Positions 7,185 to 8,883 of a stretch of 8,883 bases of DNA are shown here, piece by piece. Below the pieces are notes generated by a model that saw only the letters and a program-made list of their open reading frames with translations, did not search any database and was not told the origin of the DNA. Both the position numbers and the translations under genes were made by a program. Origin of the DNA: CAYJWL01 sp964373855. Its GTDB lineage: Bacteria > Patescibacteriota > Andersenbacteria > UBA10190. The stretch lies in NCBI GenBank assembly GCA_964373855.1, contig CAYJWL010000035.1, forward strand, positions 1-8,883, given 5' to 3'. The stretch's first letter is position 1, and every line of letters begins with the position of its first letter.

Positions 7185-7420
7185 TATTTTCCAGTTTCTN
7201 NNNNNNNNNNNNNNNNNNNNNNNNNNNNNNNNNNNNNNNNNNNNNNNNNNNNNNNNNNNNNNNNNNNNNNNNNNNNNNNNNNNNNNNNNNNNNNNNNNNA
7301 TTTTCCAGTTTCTAGTTTCTATTTTCTAGTTTCTATTTTCTATTTTCCAGTTTCTATTTTCCAGTTTCTAGTTTCTATTTTCTAGTTTCTATTTTCTATT
7401 TTCCAGTTTCCAGTTTCTAT
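7185..7420. repeat. Tandem heptamer array interrupted by the assembly gap
   Basis: The plus strand is built of 7-nt units of the form YAKTTTC in only three versions: CAGTTTC (a), TAGTTTC (b) and TATTTTC (c). Two whole units and one base lie left of the gap (7185-7199). Sixteen uninterrupted units lie right of it (7306-7417), after a partial one at 7300-7305. The unit order is abcbccac then abcbccaa. That makes a higher-order repeat of 56 bp (7306-7361 and 7362-7417) whose copies differ at two bases. The array lies between two convergent genes and stops at the stop codon of the DoxX-like gene. The total length is unknown because of the gap. Confidence 0.85.
7200..7299. other. Assembly gap of exactly 100 N
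   Basis: The round length is typical of a scaffolder placeholder, so it does not measure the missing DNA. Repeat units in the same orientation flank it on both sides, so the assembly probably broke in the heptamer array. More repeat, or even a gene, could be missing here. Confidence 0.95.
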
Positions 7421-7424
7421 TTAA

Positions 7425-7832
7425 TTACTCCTCCACCTCGCCGCCCCTGCGGCCAAATAACCGGAAAAACCGGCGCCGGCGGTAGTGGGTTGGCCAGAGC
7501 AGCAGCGCTGTGGCTGCGCCCAGAAGGCCCACATCGCGGATGAGAAGAGCATCAATGCCGTTGTAGACGAGAATTGAGATAAGGTGCAGCATGGCCAGCC
7601 CAGCGATGAGTTTTTGCCACCAATTGAGAATCAGGAAAACTCCCACTGCCGTATCAAACAGCGCGTTCAATTGTAAGGCTGATTGACGATCAATGCCGCC
7701 CGGAATATCCTGCGGCAAAAAACCGATCCACGTGCCGGGATGGCGAAACATATCCAGCCCGATCCACAAAAAAACAATCCCCAGTCCCCAGCTTAATACA
7801 AGGTGTGACCAGCCGTAGCGACCGTATTTCAT
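7425..7832 (-). CDS. DoxX-like four-helix integral membrane protein
   Basis: The 135-residue protein has four hydrophobic segments at about 8-27, 55-70, 72-92 and 99-114 and a strongly basic tail (117-129, with an RRRRFF core) that should face the cytoplasm. Size, helix count and the LGIVFLWIGLDMF start of the first helix resemble DoxX/DoxD-type membrane proteins, but no catalytic residue defines that family, so the name is tentative. An upstream in-frame ATG at 7865 would add 11 residues. The ATG at 7832 is preferred because the added residues (MLRICACYTAH) look unnatural and an extended -10 box ends 6 nt before 7832. The gene is convergent with the M23 gene. The role is unknown. Confidence 0.7.
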   Translation of the reverse strand: MKYGRYGWSHLVLSWGLGIVFLWIGLDMFRHPGTWIGFLPQDIPGGIDRQSALQLNALFDTAVGVFLILNWWQKLIAGLAMLHLISILVYNGIDALLIRDVGLLGAATALLLWPTHYRRRRFFRLFGRRGGEVEE

Positions 7833-7838
7833 GTGTGC

Positions 7839-7847
7839 AGTATAACA
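7839..7847 (-). promoter_or_regulatory. Extended -10 promoter of the DoxX-like gene (predicted leaderless)
   Basis: On the minus strand 7847-7839 reads TGTTATACT, a TGn extended -10 with a 5 of 6 hexamer. Six nt (GCACAC) separate it from the ATG at 7832. It lies inside the longer frame that starts at 7865, which argues for the shorter protein. The -35 is poor (a TTGCTC with a 15-nt spacer). Confidence 0.6.
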
Positions 7848-8008
7848 TGCGCAAATGCGGAGCAAGAACCATGAGTTAAGCCGCTGCTTTTGCCGATACG
7901 TAGCAGCAGTGTCCTCCTAGAATACCGTTAAAACATTTGCCTTGGCGGCACATGTTCTTGTATGGAGTTCCTTACGTGGGTGGTCTTTTCTTTGTTATTG
8001 GCTCCGAA

Positions 8009-8029
8009 TTTCCGGGCTTTGCCCGGAAA
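8009..8029. repeat. Perfect 9-bp GC-rich hairpin
   Basis: TTTCCGGGC and GCCCGGAAA flank a TTT loop. Neither strand has a clear T-run after the stem, so it is not a standard terminator. It sits just inside the left arm of the 8000/8187 inverted repeat. Confidence 0.7.
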
Positions 8030-8076
8030 CTGAGGACACCTTGTTAAGGAGGGAGCAGTGAGCGAAGCAAACGATG

Positions 8077-8100
8077 AGGGAGGAGATGCATCTCCTCCCT
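8077..8100. repeat. Perfect 24-bp palindrome
   Basis: The left arm is AGGGAGGAGATG and the right arm its exact reverse complement, with no spacer; G8076 and T8101 could add a wobble pair. It lies at the tip of the branched structure enclosed by the 8063-8074/8138-8149 stem. A spacer-free palindrome of this length suits a cruciform, a recombinase or nuclease site, or a long RNA stem. Confidence 0.8.
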
Positions 8101-8107
8101 TATATCA

Positions 8108-8126
8108 TGAGCGAGTGAGGGGAATC
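8108..8126. repeat. 19-nt direct copy of the tRNA-Gly 3' end (att-like)
   Basis: These 19 bases (starting TGAGCGAGTG) are identical and in the same orientation to 8298-8316. That span covers the discriminator, acceptor 3' strand, T-stem 3' strand and part of the T-loop of tRNA-Gly. The two copies are 190 bp apart. Duplication of a tRNA 3' end is the usual mark left by a tyrosine-recombinase integration. Identity stops sharply on both sides. Confidence 0.6.
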
Positions 8127-8188
8127 CTCCTCACCCGTCGTTCGCTTCGTACCTTAACGGTACATGGCTCACTCCTCCTTCGGAGCCC

Positions 8189-8231
8189 GGGTTTTCAAAA
8201 ACCTAAAGCTGTTTAGCTTTTTGAAATACCC
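8189..8231. repeat. Long imperfect hairpin, AT-rich
   Basis: GGGT (8189-8192) pairs with ACCC (8228-8231), TTTCAA (8193-8198) with TTGAAA (8221-8226), and AAAGCT (8205-8210) with AGCTTT (8215-8220) around a GTTT loop. A 6-nt bulge lies on one side and a single T on the other. It follows directly on the 8000/8187 inverted repeat. On the plus strand the inner stem runs into TTTTT, so it may work as a terminator in that direction. Confidence 0.6.
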
Positions 8232-8255
8232 TTCGATTCCTACTCCCTGAATCAT

Positions 8256-8297
8256 GCAAAGAAAACAGCCAGGCAAAAGCCCGGCTATTTTCTTTGC
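8256..8297 (-). terminator. Rho-independent terminator of tRNA-Gly, probably bidirectional
   Basis: A 10-bp AT-rich stem (8256-8265 with 8288-8297) continues through two single mismatches (C8266/A8287 and A8271/C8282) into AGCC/GGCT and a GGC/GCC tip with a 4-nt loop. On the minus strand the GC-rich core is followed by TTTTCTTT, and an A-rich tract precedes it. It begins 3 nt after the tRNA-Gly 3' end, as expected for its terminator. The symmetry makes it usable from either side. Confidence 0.8.
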
Positions 8298-8299
8298 TG

Positions 8300-8370
8300 A
8301 GCGAGTGAGGGGAATCGAACCCCTGTTAGCAGCTTGGAAAGCTGCAGTATTGCCATTATACGACACTCGC
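8300..8370 (-). tRNA. tRNA-Gly (anticodon UCC)
   Basis: The 71-nt cloverleaf is complete: 7-bp acceptor GCGAGTG/CACTCGC, 4-bp D stem GTAT/ATAC, anticodon stem GCAGC/GCTGC with loop TTTCCAA (anticodon UCC at 8338-8336), a 4-nt variable loop, T stem AGGGG/CCCCT with TTCGATT, and a U discriminator as is usual for glycine. CCA is not encoded (CAG follows), so it must be added by CCA nucleotidyltransferase. It reads GGA codons and probably other GGN codons. A promoter lies upstream and a terminator just downstream. Confidence 0.97.
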
Positions 8371-8381
8371 GCGGCCCTCTC

Positions 8382-8410
8382 TTTGTAGGTAAATTTTCTG
8401 CCCCAGTCAA
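8382..8410 (-). promoter_or_regulatory. tRNA-Gly promoter
   Basis: On the minus strand TTGACT (8410-8405, 5 of 6) and TACAAA (8387-8382, 4 of 6) are 17 nt apart. The expected start is near 8375, about 5 nt before the tRNA 5' end at 8370. It lies in the short gap after the eight-cysteine gene. Confidence 0.65.
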
Positions 8411-8434
8411 CCCAACAGCTTTTTAACTTAGCTC

Positions 8435-8812
8435 TTATTTCCAGCCGCACACACCCTGCAGGCATTGGCAGGTAAGACCCGCTGTGGCCGGGTGATTCTC
8501 TAAGAGTTCGCAGGTCGTAACTACATCTGCCTGGCTGGTGCAAACTTCAGCCGAGCAGCCGCGAGGCTGGCATTCGCTGGTGGTTGTACAGCGACCTTGG
8601 CTAAAGCGCGAGCTGCCGGAGATGTAGATATTTTGAACAGGAGTCTTTATGGGAGGAGATGGCGGCCGTTCTTTTAGCCATGGTACGGTGATGCTGTATG
8701 GTTCGAGATAGGTCCTTATTTCTCCTCTACCTTCATTCGTATAGGTAAGGTAAAACAAAGAAGCAGCTAGTACCGCGAGGACAATAAAGAGGAGGGGCAG
8801 CGCAGAACTCAT
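8435..8812 (-). CDS. Small membrane-anchored eight-cysteine-cluster protein
   Basis: From the ATG at 8812 the protein has 125 residues. A hydrophobic helix at about 5-24 serves as signal or anchor, a Pro-rich linker follows (around 48-60), and the C-terminal domain has exactly eight cysteines at 75, 81, 86, 91, 101, 115, 117 and 122, ending CGWK. The spacing (GRC, SEC, RGC, EVC, TTC, LTCQC, GVC) resembles the eight-cysteine-cluster domain of exported bacterial proteins, with up to four disulfides. The function is unknown. A TTG at 8830 would add six residues, but the ATG fits better with the short hydrophobic start and the -10 box upstream. It lies between two tRNA genes on the same strand. 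Confidence 0.75.
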   Translation of the reverse strand: MSSALPLLFIVLAVLAASLFYLTYTNEGRGEIRTYLEPYSITVPWLKERPPSPPIKTPVQNIYISGSSRFSQGRCTTTSECQPRGCSAEVCTSQADVVTTCELLENHPATAGLTCQCLQGVCGWK

Positions 8813-8820
8813 GTATGCAT

Positions 8821-8829
8821 GGTATATCA
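8821..8829 (-). promoter_or_regulatory. Candidate extended -10 box of the eight-cysteine gene
   Basis: On the minus strand 8829-8821 reads TGATATACC, a TGn extended -10 with a 4 of 6 hexamer. It is followed by 8 nt and the ATG at 8812, so a leader of about two nucleotides is predicted. It sits in the 25-nt gap after tRNA-Pro. Read-through from the tRNA is an alternative. Confidence 0.4.
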
Positions 8830-8837
8830 ACTTGCCT

Positions 8838-8883
8838 TGGTCGGGGCGCCGGGATTTGAACTCGGACTAAATCCTCCCAAAGG
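8838..8883 (-). tRNA. tRNA-Pro (anticodon UGG), 3' part cut by the window edge
   Basis: Visible parts are the end of the anticodon arm with loop TTTGGGA (anticodon UGG at 8879-8877), a 4-nt variable loop, a T arm with TTCAAAT, the acceptor 3' strand CGCCCCG, discriminator A, and encoded CCA (8840-8838). The CGCCCCG-A-CCA end is typical for proline tRNA. The T stem has one A·C mismatch (CCGAG with CCCGG). The 5' half lies outside the window. Confidence 0.85.

Larger units (their letters stand above)
7883..8187. repeat. Structured intergenic element with nested inverted repeats
   Basis: No convincing gene lies between 7833 and 8299; this stretch instead holds many pairings. GGCTCCGAA (8000-8008) pairs with TTCGGAGCC (8179-8187). 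Inside lie a 9-bp hairpin (8009-8017 with 8021-8029), GTTAAGG (8043-8049) with CCTTAAC (8152-8158), and CGAAGCAAACGA (8063-8074) with 8138-8149 (one mismatch). That last stem encloses two hairpins (8077-8100 and 8115-8134). Further arms lie outside: GTGTCCTC (7909-7916) with 8032-8039, TACCGTTAA (7923-7931) with 8154-8162, and GCTGCT (7883-7888) with 7902-7907. The set resembles a branched RNA or a small non-autonomous mobile element. I found no signature of RNase P RNA, tmRNA or SRP RNA. Confidence 0.6.

Noticed and set aside
7183..7424. CRISPR array in the repeat region
   Set aside because: Units are 7 nt and adjoin without unique spacers; there are no cas genes in the window. It is a simple tandem repeat.
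7833..7865. Start of the DoxX-like gene at ATG 7865
   Set aside because: The added residues are unlike a membrane-protein start, and the extended -10 box lies inside them; ATG 7832 is preferred.
8009..8029. Intrinsic terminator at the CCGGGC hairpin
   Set aside because: Strong stem, but neither strand has a T-run after it and no gene ends next to it.
7866..8299. RNase P RNA, tmRNA or SRP RNA in the structured region
   Set aside because: The CCCGGGCTCC stretch on the minus strand recalls part of RNase P, but the other conserved blocks are missing; no tmRNA tag frame with tRNA-like ends and no SRP GGAAG-type tip is visible.
8169..8543. A 124-codon minus-strand frame across 8169-8543
   Set aside because: It runs straight through tRNA-Gly, its promoter and its terminator; the middle of the peptide is a translated tRNA. 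Not a protein gene.

Overview
The window looks like a draft scaffold from a small-genome bacterium, most likely of the Candidate Phyla Radiation (Patescibacteria). That placement is inference. It rests on short intergenic spaces, several surface or secreted proteins of little-known type, start sites without Shine-Dalgarno sequences, and pyrimidine-rich intergenic heptamer repeats. All TGA codons that end genes act as stops, so the standard bacterial code fits. A run of exactly 100 N (7200-7299) marks a scaffolding gap.

Left part, all on the minus strand (read right to left): a UvrD/PcrA-type helicase (5520-3580) overlaps the start of the 16S rRNA dimethyltransferase gene rsmA (3608-2766). A 20-bp palindrome follows. 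Next come three envelope genes: a membrane-anchored M64-like zinc peptidase (2717-1263), a membrane-anchored protein with two thrombospondin-type-3-like calcium motifs (1245-301), and a signal-peptide protein cut by the window edge (278-1).

Middle: a divergent intergenic region of about 420 bp carries a helicase promoter on one strand. On the other strand it carries a sigma70-like promoter with hairpins in a long leader, ahead of a LysM-LysM-M23 peptidoglycan hydrolase (5939-7135, plus strand). After it lie a tandem array of 7-nt units interrupted by the N gap and a convergent four-helix DoxX-like membrane protein (7832-7425).

Right part: 7833-8299 has no convincing gene but is packed with nested inverted repeats. 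These include a perfect 24-bp palindrome and a 19-nt direct copy of the 3' end of the neighbouring tRNA-Gly. tRNA-Gly(UCC), with its own promoter and terminator, follows. Then come a small membrane-anchored eight-cysteine protein and the 3' half of a tRNA-Pro(UGG) cut by the right edge.

Two things stand out. First, four genes (helicase, M64 peptidase, TSP3 protein, DoxX-like protein) have a -10-like hexamer exactly 6 nt before the ATG, and the eight-cysteine gene has one 8 nt before. This predicts leaderless mRNAs. Second, the structured 7909-8297 region with the tRNA-end duplication looks like a tiny integrated element or an undescribed structured RNA or DNA element. The envelope genes (peptidase, Ca-binding anchor, M23 hydrolase, Cys-rich protein) suggest cell-surface work; the helicase and RsmA are housekeeping.
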